Below, piece by piece: positions 13,235 through 24,900 of a stretch of DNA of 64,000 nucleotides. Below the pieces are notes generated by a model. That model ran no database searches. It saw only the letters and a program-made list of their open reading frames with translations, and was not told the origin of the DNA. The stretch is from positions 27,428,738 to 27,492,737 of the forward strand of contig NC_090996.1 of the NCBI RefSeq assembly GCF_041146395.1. The letters are read 5' to 3'. The position numbers and the translations under genes are program-made. How positions within the stretch are numbered: the stretch's first letter is position 1; the number at the start of each line of letters is the position of its first letter. Source of the stretch: Eulemur rufifrons (Eukaryota > Chordata > Mammalia > Primates > Lemuridae).

Positions 13235-13930
13235 GAAATAGTCGATTTTCCTTAAGTGGGTCAAATCAGTAAATACAGTCACTGTCTTCTAATCAGTATG
13301 TGATTATTGGGAACATGCCCCTGTATGGAACATGTGAGTGAGGAGATATTTCTTTCAGGGCTCCTGGGGGCTGGGGGTGTATAAGCTACCTAATTGAAAC
13401 ACCTGGTAAGTTCATGGAAGATGAAAAATCATATCAAATGCCCCTCCCACCACTTCCAAAATGAATTCATGCAAATGTGCTGAAATTAAAATGCAGCTCT
13501 TAATGAAAGTGCCTCCTATGAAAGAGATGATGACATTATTATTTACAACATAGGCACTTTTAATATCTAAAGGAGAATCTCGTTTGCTCTAGCCTTAATT
13601 ATGTCAGACTGCAGTACACACTGCAAGAAGAATGCAATTGTACTCCCCAATAATTAGGGAAGGGAGTGATGTAACAGAGCATGTTTGTGTACCAGGACTT
13701 TGCAACCAATGTCCATAAGCTACTCGACAAATTAAATCATGTGTGCTCAGGCCCTCACCCAAATGAATTGTTTATTAATCATCCACTCATCAGGTGGCTT
13801 TTAGGGTTTCAAAGAGGTTTCTAAGCAACTGTTAGCCTTGAGGAAAAAAGGAGATGAAACAGAGGCAGGATGTAGCTAGCACCTTGCCAGTTTCAAGCAA
13901 CACGCTGATTTGATGCATTTTATTCGCTCC
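13235..13930. promoter_or_regulatory. Repeat-free AT-rich segment, possible regulatory element
   Basis: I recognise no transposon, coding frame or RNA here. It contains several TAATTA/ATTAAT-type homeodomain cores (near 13,388, 13,596, 13,651 and 13,773) between repeat-rich flanks, about 3.5-4 kb upstream of SHISA9. The regulatory role is inference; conservation was not testable here. Confidence 0.25.
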
Positions 13931-14676
13931 TTTCAAAGAGACAAGGGATTGCTTCTTAAACAACAAAAACAAAATGGGAGGTATTAATTTGCCAGACTTC
14001 AAACTATACTACAAGGCTGTGGTTCTTAAAACTGCCTGGTATTGGCACAAGTGCAGGGACACAGACCAGTGGAACAGAACAGAAAATCCAAATATAAAAC
14101 CATCCTCATATAGCCATCTAATCTTTGACAAAGCAGACAAAAACATACTCTGGGGAAAAGATTCCTTATTTAATAAATGGTGCTGGGAAAACTGGATATC
14201 CACATGTAGAAGACTAAAACAGGACACACAGCTCTCACCTCTCACAAAAATCAAATCACGGTGGTTAACAGACTTAAACCTTAGGTCGGAAACTATTAGA
14301 ATTCTAGAAGAAAATGTAGGAAAGACTCTTACAGACATTGGCCTAGGCAAAGAATTTATGAAGAAGACCCCTAAGGCAATCACAGCAACAACAAAAATAA
14401 ATAAATGGGACCTGATCAAATTAAAAAGCTTCTGCACAGCCAAAGAAACAGTCACGAGAGTAAACAGACAACCTACAGAACGGGAAAAAAATTTTTGCAT
14501 GCTACACATCAGATAAAGGACTGATAACAAGAATCTATTTAGAACTCAGGAAAATCAGTAAGAAAAAATCGAACAACCCTATCAAAAAGTGGGCAAAGGA
14601 CATGAATAGAAATTTTTCAAAAGAAGATATAAAATTGGCTAACAAACATATGAAAAATTGTTCAACATCTCCAATC

Positions 14677-15024
<348 letters not shown>

Positions 15025-15628
15025 AACATCTCCAATCATCGGGGAAATGCAAATCGAAACCACAATGAGATATCACTTAACTCCAATGAGAATGGCCTTT
15101 ATCAAAAAGTCCCAAAACTATACATGTTGGCATGGATGTAGAGACAGGTACACTCATACACTGCTGGTGGGACTGTAAACTAGTGCAACCCCTGTGGAAA
15201 GCAATGTGGAGATACCTTAAACAGATTCAAGTAGACCTACCATTCGATCCAGCAATCCCATTATTGGGCATCTACCCAGAAGAACAAAAGTCATTCTATA
15301 AAAAAGACACCTGCACCCGAATGTTTATAGCAGCACAATTCACAATCGCAAAGATGTGGAAACAACCCAAATGCCCATCAATTCATGAATGGATTAGCAA
15401 AATGTGGTATATGTATACCATGGAATATTACTCAGCTATTAGAAATAATGGCGATATGGCATCTCTTTGGTTCTCCTGGAGAGAGGTGGAACCCATTCTA
15501 TTAAGTGAAGTATCCCAAGAATGGAAAAATAAGCACCACATGTACTCACCAGCAAACTGGTTTCCCTGAGTGCACATTTGGGAATAACACCAATTGGGTA
15601 TCGGACAGAGGTGGGGGCTGGGGGGAAG

Positions 15629-15806
15629 GGATGGGTGTATACCTACTTGACGAGTGCGATGCGCACTGTCTGGGGAATGGTCACGCCTGAAGTTCTGACT
15701 GGGGGGGATGGGGTGGAGGAAGGGGATGGGTGCATACCTACATGATGAGTGCGATGTGCACTGTCTAGGAAATGGACACAATTGAAGCTCAGACTCAGGG
15801 GGATGC
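15629..15806 (+). repeat. Tandem duplication in the L1 3' UTR, 95-bp period
   Basis: Two units start at 15,631 (ATGGGTGTATACCTACTTGA) and 15,726 (ATGGGTGCATACCTACATGA). Both continue GAGTGCGATG.GCACTGTCT.GG.AATGG and then a G-run. The duplicated block contains the poly-G motif typical of L1 3' UTRs. Confidence 0.85.
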
Positions 15807-16227
15807 GGAGGCATGGGCAATATATATAGCCTGAACTTTTGTACCCCCATAATGAACTGAAAAACCAAAAAAAAAAAAAAATCAAAGATACAAGGGAAGT
15901 CTTGTAGAAGAAGTGAACTTGGTCTGAAGTATAGTTCTCTAAGACTAGCAGTGGCAGGGAAGATGATTTTTGGTGGTACCCCCAACAAAGATCTTTTTTA
16001 TATTATTAATGATTTTATATTTATTTCAATGTGTATTCAAAAAATAACACATCAAACATGAATTCACAGGCACAAATGGTGAAGGTGTAGTTTATTCTTT
16101 TAAGTATATCATGTAAAGTCAATTTAAAAAAAATAAATAATGTACAAATAATGAAATAGAAATAAAGAAAGGAATATGAAGTGTGTGGCACTAAAAACTG
16201 AAGCTTCAGAGGCATGGGCTTTGGTTT

Positions 16228-16425
16228 CAGGCCAGAATTTTTCAACCTCAGCACGATTGACATTTTAGAGCAGATAAATCTGTGTTGTGGGGGACTGTCC
16301 TGTGCACCCCTGGATTCTACCTACTAGATGCCAGCAGCACCCCTAGTTGTGACAACCAAAATTGTTGACAGGCATTGCCAAATATCCCGAGGGGGCAAAA
16401 TTAATTGAGAACCACTGAGTCATGC
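16228..16425 (-). mobile_element. MER20 hAT MITE
   Basis: Reverse-oriented copy: TTTTTCAACCTCAGCACGATTGACATTTT, GTTGTGGGGGACTGTCCTGTGCA, CTACTAGATGCCAGCAGCACCCC and GGGGGCAAAATTAATTGAGAACCACTG. Confidence 0.9.
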
Positions 16426-16600
16426 CTGTGTTTAAGTTCCAGCTCTTTCTCATAGGATGTCTATGACTGTGAATAAATCACTTAATCTCTCCAAGCTGCA
16501 GTTTCCTCATCTATAAAATGAGAATAAAATGAGGCCTCTCCCCAGGAATGTTACAGATGGTCGATACTTTGTATAACGAGCTTGGCACAGTGAATGGAAC
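16426..16600 (-). repeat. MIR SINE
   Basis: Reverse MIR text: GTTCCAGCTCTTTCTC, then TGAATAAATCACTTAATCTCTCCAAGCTGCAGTTTCCTCATCTATAAAATG. Confidence 0.8.
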
Positions 16601-17671
16601 CTCAGCAGTGCCTAACAAATGGTCACGCATGACTGTAAACCTGAAGGCAAGAAGGTGCCAGGCACTGCATTGAGCTCTGGGAAGACAGATGACAGACAAG
16701 GTCCTTGCCCTCTAGGTTCTCAAAATCTTCAGGGGGAGATGGAGTATAGAGAGGGAAAGTTTTAAGGGCATAGGACCTGTGCAGTCCCCCAGGGCTCTGT
16801 GCTCCAAAGGGCCCCAGGCTTTAATGCTCTGCACTCGACAAAAATCATTTTGATTTTTGCACTGGGCACCACCAACTGTGTAGCTATTCCTGTGAACAGG
16901 TGATAGATACAACTCTAGCAGAAATAGCCGTTAAGCTTATTGGAAGTTAGATGAGGGTGTTTAGCTCCACCTATAGAGGAAGGGAAGACTTCTCAGAGGT
17001 GGTGACATTCGAGCAGTCGTAAGTTAAATGTATGTAAACATTTTCAGAAACACAGCAGGAAGAATTTCAGTAGACACTCATCAAAAGCAGTTCTCAAATG
17101 CTAGAACAATACCAGTAAGTGTTGAAGTTTTCACTGATCCATAGAAAATAGAGAAAGCATAAGGCTGATGAAATGTATTCTATAAACACCTTCTCTAGTT
17201 GTTGTACATTGTGTTCATGTCACAATTCACTTTCTCAAGCAATGCTGGAGTTAGTGAATGTTAGTTTTGTGTTTATCAGTGGTGTGTAGGTGTGAGTGTC
17301 TGTGGTATTTAAGAAAAATCTGTCCAGGGAAAAATTAGCAAACTTGTTAATTGGGGATAAATGACACCAATTTTTGGTTATTTTATTATAGGTGAAATCT
17401 GAGTCTGGGACCAATAATTTAAGAGATTCACAGTAGCTTTTGTTTACAAGTAAAGTAGTAACTTGAAGCAATTATCTAAATAATTTAATTCCCTCCAACT
17501 GTGCTGTGAAACCAAAATAAGTTTGGGATCATGCCCTTTCCAGCTAGCTGCATTAATTAAAATAACCCAGCGTATCCCCAGGAATTAGCTGAGAACCAGA
17601 TGAAAACCCTACAACTGTTTACTCCAGAGACCTCTGTCTCTCCGCTGAAACTCCTACAAATACAGAATGTA

Positions 17672-18075
17672 TCAGTTAGTTTTTGGCATGTAACAAATTA
17701 TCCCAAAATTTAGTGGCTTAAAACAACAATTTGTACTTAATCAATAGTTCAGGGGTTGGTAAGTTAGGTTGGTCTCAACTGGGTGATTCTTCTGATTTCG
17801 GCTTGGCTCGCTCATGCATTTGGAGAAGATAGAGATTAAGGCAGAGAAGTAGCCATGGTCCAGATCAAGTAGAGTTTTGTAGAGGTTTGAATTTTAACCT
17901 TAGGGCACTTGGGAGGCATGGAAGTCGGCGATGTGATTTGCATTTTTTTAAAGGACGACTCTGCTCTGTGGAGAACAGACCAGGGGAAGCAGTGCTGGAG
18001 GCAGAAGGCTGTAAGTCAATTTATTGCGGGAGAAAAGTAAGAAGGCAATCATTTAGAGTCATGGCAGAGGACTAA
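17672..18075. repeat. Two ancient repeat fragments
   Basis: 17,672-17,825 (ATCAGTTAG...TAACAAATTATCCCAAAATTTAGTGGCTTAAAACAACA) is the same family as 30,753-31,450. 17,835-18,075 (GGTTTGAATTTTAACC...GGAAGTCGGCGATGTGATTTGC...GACTCTGCTCTGTGGAGAACAGACCA) belongs to the same long unnamed family as 110-320, from its 3' part. Confidence 0.55.
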
Positions 18076-18779
18076 TTCGATAAGTAGGTAGACTCAGCAG
18101 AACTTGATGATGGACTTCCTGGGCTCCAATTGTTGACCAAGGGCATCCACTCCATCAGCAACATCAGCTGTCCCAACTCTGATGATCAGTGGTACCTTCA
18201 GAGGCCATAACCAGCTTAGCCAGGAAAACGGCAAAATAGGGAGATCTGAAGGTATAAGGAATGTGCCTGTGAAACCCAGGTGTTCCACCCTGGATGTTAT
18301 TGTCCAAATCCTGTGGCTTCCCAGAACCACCATGCCCTTTGGAACTTGAGTAAAACTCATTCAAACCCCATCCCCATGTAATGGGAAACCCAGCATTAAC
18401 CCCCCTATCCCTACCCCACCCTATGATCAAGGGATTTATATTTTTTCTGTACATCTCTTCTGGCTCTGATTTCCTGCTTCTGCTCCTATAGTTATAAAGA
18501 TGTGCACTCCATAGAGGCACCCAACTCATGGGGGAGCTTGGGGGTGAAACCCAGCCTGCACTCTTCCAGCCACGTTGTGTGTCTTTGGTGTGTGTAAGAA
18601 AATGATTAGATGCTTGGCATGGCCAGACCCTGGAGCATTTGAGCAGAAAAGACTGGAGATGAAGGTCAAGTAGGAGGTCATATTAAAGAATTTAAATGCC
18701 TTGCTAAGGTGCTCATGCTATCCTGTAGTTGATGGTACCTCATCAGGAAAATGTTAAGAGGGACAAGTTCAGATTTACA

Positions 18780-19140
18780 GCTTACGTAGGTCACTTTGCG
18801 AGCCAATCAGGTACTCATCGTCCATCTGAGACTGGGAGAAAGCCGACCGGTCTGGGCTGAGACCTACACACTGGAGTCCTGTGGGGGGTCCCCCTCTTCC
18901 TCCACATGCAGAGAGGAGCAAAAAGAGTTGGGAAACAGAAAGGGAAAATGAGTCTGATTTCAGAGAGAAACAGAAACAAGACAAAAAGAGACTGGACTAC
19001 ATTGTTGGTGGCTTTTGGGTTCCTGAGATTTGGAGATTCTGTGTGATACTCCTGGATCCTCCCACAAAGTCCTCTTAACCTTCCTCCCTTTTTGCCTAAA
19101 TTAGTTTAAGTTGATTCCTGTTACAACGGAAAGAACCTTG
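18780..19140. repeat. Possible ancient LTR remnant
   Basis: The end TTTTTGCCTAAATTAGTTTAAGTTGATTCCTGTTACAACGGAAAGAACCTTGAC resembles the 3' terminus of an old LTR. The 5' part is not recognisable, so limits are uncertain. Confidence 0.3.
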
Positions 19141-19271
19141 ACCAAGATATTCTGTCTCCAGTTTCTCCATTCAGATTTCTATCACGTCACCACCACATGT
19201 TACATTTTGTTTCTCTCCTCTCTGATTCCATGATTTGGCTGGATGGAGAAGAGATGGGGGAGAGAGAGAAA

Positions 19272-19300
19272 GAGACAGAGACAGAGACAGAGACAGAGAC
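19272..19300 (+). repeat. (GAGACA)n microsatellite
   Basis: Five hexamer copies in a row, bordered by GAGA-rich sequence from 19,259. Confidence 0.9.
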
Positions 19301-19700
19301 CTCGCATCCATACACAAAGACATATGTACAAGAGTGTTCTTTAAGGCATTGTTTGTAATAGCAAAAGACTGAAAACAACCTACATGTGCATCGGTGAGAA
19401 ATTGGAGTACTTAAGCCATACTGCCTTACTGATCCCCAGTTATATATATGATACATATTTATAGATAGATAGATAGATCCATATGATCTTCAGAGTATAG
19501 CAAAAAAGACAAAAACAGTAACACACACATGCTTAGACTCTACTCTCTGTAAAGACATGCTAGAAGCAGTGATAGCCTCTAGAGACAGGAACTGGAGTGA
19601 GAGGGAGAAATACTTTTCCCTGGATACTTTTATATACTGTATTTTTAAAAACCAGCTGTGTGCTTTAACTTTTCAAGAAAATAAACTGATTAAAGAGTAT
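19301..19700 (+). mobile_element. Old L1M-type 3' UTR fragment
   Basis: Shows ACAAGAGTGTTCTTTAAGGCATTGTTTGTAATAGCAAAAGACTGAAAACAACCTACATG. A GATA microsatellite (19,461-19,478) and the weakened tail ACTTTTATATACTGTATTTTT follow. Confidence 0.6.
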
Positions 19701-19779
19701 TTAAAAGGAAGGAAAAAGAGAAGGAGGAATGGATGAAGGGTACATGAAAAGAAAGAAGAAGATGAGAAAGATCTTCAAA

Positions 19780-19930
19780 CGGCATGGATTGACCACCACT
19801 GAGTTCCATTCCCAGCTTCGCCATTGACAGATCCTTGACCTTGGCCAATTCGCTTCCCTTCTCTGGGCCTCAGTTTTTTTAACCTGGAAAATAGGTCAGC
19901 AGAATTAGATGATCGTTAAGGTCCCAACTC
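19780..19930 (-). repeat. MIR SINE
   Basis: Reverse MIR: GAGTTCCATTCCCAGCTTCGCCATTGACAG, CCTTGGCCAATTCGCTTCCCTTCTCTGGGCCTCAGTTT. Confidence 0.8.
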
Positions 19931-20454
19931 CAAAAGTTATCTGCAATATTCACTGACAGAGCTAATTGCTTGGGTAGAACTTTCTTTCAAATTAAAGCAG
20001 TAATTGTCTTGGCTTCCCACAGCAGCATATGATGTTATCATCATAATATGAAATGGCTTTTCCTTTATTAGAGTCATCTTTGGGACCTGGTGCCTTATAG
20101 GACATAAAAATGAATCATAAATATTTCTAAGTCATGTACAATAAAGATGATTTTTTAATGAGTCACATTTGAGTGCCTGACCCAGTTCTTAACCTCTTCT
20201 CTGAGAAAAGTCTCTGTCCCCCCTACCTTTGTCCAGCTCTCAGCTCCTGTGGCCCCTGACCAGAGATGATAAACACCTGACCCAGAAGGAGCCAATCAAT
20301 CATAATGCTGCCCAACGGCCAGTTAGATTCCCCTCAAGAGACTGAGCTAAGAAATAATGAGACTGGGATAGGGTGGAGGTGAAGAATCAACTTACATTAA
20401 TATTAGAAGCCAGAATGAAAGACACATGAGAATAGCGCTTGTATCTAATAGCAG

Positions 20455-20525
20455 CCTTGTTCACTGATAGAGGCCCAGTGCCTGCCACCATTTCTGTCAC
20501 ATAGTAGTTGCATAATAAATGTTAG
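20455..20525 (+). mobile_element. L2 LINE 3' fragment
   Basis: CCAGTGCCTGCCACCATTTCTGTCACATAGTAGTTGCATAATAAATG matches the last bases of L2. Confidence 0.5.
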
Positions 20526-20829
20526 CAGGAAGAAAAAACACCCACTAGAGGGAAGGCCCATAAACTCTCACTGCCCCAGATCCCTGGGACCACCCCAGCT
20601 CCTTTCCTTTCAGAGAACTACATTTCCAGCCTGTCTTTGTATTTTGTGGGATTGTTATCTTTCTTTAAAAATCCACTTACGCCTAAGATAATTTAAATAG
20701 ACTTGGGTTTCTTTCATCCCCAAAAGCCCAAGACAGGTGTATTTTTCTAGCGATATTAATCAATTTTTCCCTGAGATTACTTTCTTTAAATTAAATACTA
20801 TCAAAATTCATAGTAAAAAATTCTGTAAT

Positions 20830-21230
20830 TTGATTCAATTCAGGAAACACTTCTTGAGCTAGAAACTATGGGAGAAATGAAGGAAAAATAGGGCCATATC
20901 CCTGCCATCAGGAAGCTCACATTCACATAGAGAAAGACAGACACAGTTAATTCATTCTGATAGCAGATCGTCTGAGAAAAGGAGTTTAAACAATGCACTA
21001 TGGACATGAATGGGAAAAAGAGATCAATCGGGGAAGGCTTCATAGAGGAGGTGACCTTGAAGATGGGCTTTGAACAATGAGTAGGATGTTCCAAGAGAGG
21101 GTGTTCTGAGCAGAGAGAGCATTTTAAATGAAGGCATGGAGCTAAGGGAGGTTGGTAGGTAGTGCAGCTGAATGAAGGGCTATACGGTGAAATGTAGTGG
21201 AAGACTAGGTTAGAAGAGTAGGATGAGAAT
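20830..21230 (+). repeat. Ancient interspersed repeat fragment (family not named)
   Basis: Same family as 110-320: TTCAGGAAACACTTCTTGAGC, CCATCAGGAAGCTCACATTCACA, GGGGAAGGCTTCATAGAGGAGGTGACCTTGAAGATGGGC. Confidence 0.6.
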
Positions 21231-21293
21231 ATAGGATCTTTTACCAAGATCCTATTTCAGTGTTTTAGATTATTCAGGTCAATAGGGATTCTT

Positions 21294-21376
21294 TTTTTAT
21301 TTTTATTGATATATAATAGTTGTACATATTTGGGGGTACATGTGATATTCTGATACCTGTATACAATGTGAGATGC
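21294..21376 (-). mobile_element. 83-bp L1 3' tail with perfect 14-bp TSD
   Basis: Plus-strand text TTTTTATTTTTATTGATATATAATAGTTGTACATATTTGGGGGTACATGTGATATTCTGATAC is the reverse of an L1 3' end with its A-tail. CAATAGGGATTCTT occurs at 21,280-21,293 and 21,377-21,390 without mismatch. It is thus a complete, extremely 5'-truncated retrotransposition event. Confidence 0.92.
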
Positions 21377-21694
21377 CAATAGGGATTCTTAAAAAAAGAG
21401 TGTTGCATTGGGCAAGTCTCCCAGTGCTGAAAGGAATACCTGAAGTCTTAGCAACTCTACAACATGGAAGAAGAAAGATCATCAGACCTCTGGTCTCAAT
21501 CACGGTCACCTGTTTTATACAAAATATGTGCTGTTCCTTCCCAACGTATCCCATAAGCCCTGGATGCTCATGTACCACCATACAAAAGTGGCTAAAGATG
21601 ACTGTCTTTTGGGGGTGATAAAAATGTTTTGGAATAGACAGTGGTGGTGGTTGCACAACATTGTGAATGTACCACAGGCCAGTAGATTGTGCAG

Positions 21695-22343
21695 TTTAAA
21701 ATGACCGGGTACATTAACAGAATGAAGGACAAAAAGCATAGGGTCATCTCAATAGATGAGGAAAAAACACATAACAAAATCCACCATCCTCTCATGAAAA
21801 AAGTCCTCAACAGATTAGAGGGAATGTACCTCAGCACAATAAAGCCCACGGCTAACATCATACTCAGTAGTGAAAAGTCGAAAGCTGTTCTAAGACTGGG
21901 AACAAAACAAGGGTGCCCACTCCCACCACTTGTATTCAACACAGTACTGGAAGTCCTCGCCAGAGCAGTTAGTCAAGAGAAAGAAATAAAAGACATCCAA
22001 ATTAGAAAGGAAGAAGTAAAATTGTTCCTGTTTGAAAATAACATGATCTTATAGAGAGAGGCCCCTAAAGACTCTGCCAAAAAACTGTTATGACTAATAA
22101 ACAAATTCAATAAAGTTGCAGGATATAAAATTGATATACAAAAAATCAGTAGCATTTCTATACAACAATGAACTACCTAAAAAAGAAATCAAGAAAACAA
22201 TGTGTTTTACAAGAGTTACCAAAAAAAAATACTTTTAAGTAAATTTAACTAAAAAGGTGAAAGATATGCATGCCGAAAAATATAAAACATTGATGAAATA
22301 AATTAAGGAAGACACAAATAAATGGAAAAATATCACATGTGTA
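21695..22343 (+). mobile_element. L1 ORF2 reverse-transcriptase fragment, degraded
   Basis: Translates in part as [54 protein letters not shown] and [15 protein letters not shown], recognisable as L1 reverse transcriptase. The FADD-type catalytic motif reads FENN and an in-frame stop follows. The later part ([27 protein letters not shown]) is broken by stops. It is an inactive fossil. Confidence 0.9.
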
Positions 22344-22442
22344 TGTGCCCAGGCTGGTCTTGAACTCCTGATCTCAATTGATCCTCCTGCCTCAGCCTCC
22401 CAAAATGTAAGGGTTACAGGCGTGAGCCACCCCACCCAGCCT
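22344..22442 (-). mobile_element. Alu left-monomer fragment
   Basis: Reverse Alu text: GCCCAGGCTGGTCTTGAACTCCTGA, GATCCTCCTGCCTCAGCCTCCCAAA, TTACAGGCGTGAGCCACC. Only about 100 bp, joined directly to the L1 fragment. Confidence 0.9.
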
Positions 22443-22479
22443 GGACTTCATCTTTTAAAATGTGTAATGCATGAATGAA

Positions 22480-22770
22480 CCTTGCAATTAACAATCCTCC
22501 TTTAAGGAGTCCACACTTGTGCACAAGATACTTGTATCATGGTATACAAGACTGCACGGGCGAGTTTGTTGTAACATGTAATAGTGAAAAATTGGTAGCA
22601 ACCTAAATTGGAGACTGATAAATAAATAGAAGAATAAATAGATAGGATAAACCACTAGAATGTGGTTATCTCTAGACAGCGCTACTGAAGAGATTTTTCC
22701 ATTTTATTTCTTTTCTTATCTGATTTATTCTGGCATGCCTTACTTTTGTAATTTTAATAAGTCCCCAAGT
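22480..22770 (+). mobile_element. Old L1M-type 3' UTR fragment
   Basis: Shows CAAGATACTTGTATCATGG, TTGTTGTAACATGTAATAGTGAAAAATTGGTAGCAACCTAAATTGGAG, and CACTAGAATGTGG. Same kind of fragment as 19,301-19,700. Confidence 0.55.
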
Positions 22771-23329
22771 ATTCTTTAATCAAACACAGCTTTATTGAGT
22801 CTCATGGAAATTATGTATATTCTTCAACTTAAATTATTCACTTTATTGAATGGAACAATGTTAATAAAAAAACTATGCCTATTTTTTGCATATATGGGGA
22901 ACAAAAAATACTAAGAGCTAGGCATGTTTGAGATACAGCAACACAAAGGATACTTCCTAATTTTTCGTTCTGAGATTAGATCAGGATCTTATTATAAAAA
23001 CCAATGTCTGTCATCTATTAGTTGACCATCAATGAATTCATAAAATGTATAAAAATTAATAAAGATTTGTCAAGTCAGCAACAAAATCAGTATTATCGAA
23101 CTAGAAACATCAATGCTCTACCCAGATACCCTCGGATTCCTTTGACCTTGTCTTGTGTCCCTTGCCCACTTTGATAGGCTTTTGCTTCTAGCATCACACA
23201 TAAGTAAAGCTTTGGAGGAAGAGAACTCTTTCAGGCCACTGAAGCAAATTTTCTTGGATACTCTGTAAGTCAGAGTACTAGGAAGTTACATCCCTGGGGG
23301 CCAGGGCGGGGGAGGCTGGCCACTGACTT
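22771..23329. other. No gene or repeat recognised
   Basis: AT-rich intergenic sequence. Nothing is recognised on either strand. Confidence 0.4.
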
Positions 23330-23590
23330 ATGGGTGCAGGGGTATGAAATTCCAGCCCTCTGGCCTCAGGTCAGGACAATCTCTGAGATGCAGCTTACAC
23401 TCCAGAGTCCCCTGCGGATCAGGCTGGAGGAACTTTGCCTAAAATCCGACCTTTGCTTGCTTTCTTGTCTTTCCTTTATGAGTTTCTCCTGCAAGTACTT
23501 TCTTGCTAAATCAACTGCACGTGAATCCTCGTACCACGTCCACCTTCTAAAGAAATCCATCTTAGACAATAATTCTTGCATGTTCAGACT
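23330..23590 (+). repeat. Possible ancient LTR remnant
   Basis: The segment TTCTTGTCTTTCCTTTATGAGTTTCTCCTGCAAG...TTCTTGCTAAATCAACTGCACGTGAATCCTCGT resembles the R/U5 side of an old LTR. Name and ends are uncertain. Confidence 0.35.
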
Positions 23591-24134
23591 CAAAACCAGA
23601 AACAAAAAGCACAAACATCATTGATCCAAGACCAGCTGTAGAAAGGTCTTGTTCCAAGTTGTCACAAAACAGGATAATGCCAATCATGACTGATGTCATG
23701 ACAGTTTCCTGCGGCTTCAACTAAAGTATTTAATACTCAGAATCTGTAACTTGCTAATGATTATGTCATTGAAAGATGCATTATCTTTTCTCATCCACAT
23801 GTACAAGACCAGTTGGTTTCGTTTAAGAGATTAAGTTCTCTTAGTTACAATTACCCTGGGAATTATTAACACCTGGAAAGGACAGTCAAGGAAAACATTG
23901 TGGGTTCTTTTATTACTTGCAGCTATTTGCCCTTCTGAAGAGTGGAATTGCTATTGTACTTCGATCCAAAATAATTTCACAAATCTGAAGGGAGATACCG
24001 TATTTTTTTTCAGGACCTCACAAGGTTGTTCTGGGAGTTAAATGAGGTAAGTACATAACCTAGCCCAGCAGTGTGGTGCAGAGTTTGCACACAAGCAGTT
24101 AATCACCTCCCTTCCTTCTGAAGCTTTAGCCCAT

Positions 24135-24260
24135 GAGAATATTCTAATTCCATGATTTTCAGAGTGTGACCCTGTAGCAGAATCACCTGGAGTGCTTAAT
24201 GAATGAAGATTCCTGGGCCCCATCCTTCTGAAACGGAATTTCTTGGAAAGACACAAAAAG
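24135..24260. mobile_element. MER5-like hAT MITE fragment
   Basis: CATGATTTTCAGAGTGTGACCCTGTAGCAGAATCACCTGGAGTGCTTAATGA...TTCCTGGGCCCCATCC follows the MER5A body. Confidence 0.75.
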
Positions 24261-24379
24261 CATTTTTAATGCCCTCTGTTTGAATTTTATGCATTCTAAA
24301 GTTTAAAAAAATCACCATGTATGATCTAGTGATTTTCATCTAGGGTGACCGTGAGAATATGAGTGTGTTCATAAGTACT

Positions 24380-24900
24380 GTTTCGTTCTGAGATGACAGA
24401 AACTCAAGTGAAACTAACTTAAGCTACAGAGAAAAAAAGCGGGAGGAGTTACCAATTCACAAAACTAAAAAGCCCAAGGTTAGGTTTAGACCTGGCTGGG
24501 TCCAGGGATTCAAATGCTGCCTTCAAGATTCTGTCTCTCCCCTCTATCTCCTGGCTCTTATATCCCACTTAGCTTCATCCATGGGCTCCCTCATGTAACA
24601 AAGTGATAGTCACCAGAAACTCTGTTCTTACCTTTACATTAGTCATCTTCAAAGACTGGAGCACATCTCTTTCCTGGTATTTTCAGCAAGTCAGTGAGAG
24701 ACATGTGATTGGTCCCGCTTGGGTCACATGCCCATCTCTAAACCAATCACTAACCAGAAGGATAGAGCTCTCTGATAGGTGAGACTTGAGTTGTGTGTCC
24801 AAGCCTGTGGTACAGAACAGTGTCAACTCCACCTAAATCAGGCAAAATGGGTTTCCCTGAGAAATAAGTATCCTGTCGCCAGCAGAAGAGGGGAGAACTG
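24380..24900. repeat. Ancient repeat, family not identified
   Basis: Contains a mammalian repeat consensus: GATTGGTCCCGCTTGGGTCACATGCCCATCTCTAAACCAATCACTAACCAG, then CACCTAAATCAGGC...GTTTCCCTGAGAAATAAG. Related text appears near 35,100-35,260. It is probably LTR or LINE derived. Confidence 0.4.

Noticed and set aside
15629..15806. Tandem units considered as a CRISPR-like or satellite array
   Set aside because: Only two units, located in an L1 3' UTR of a primate genome.
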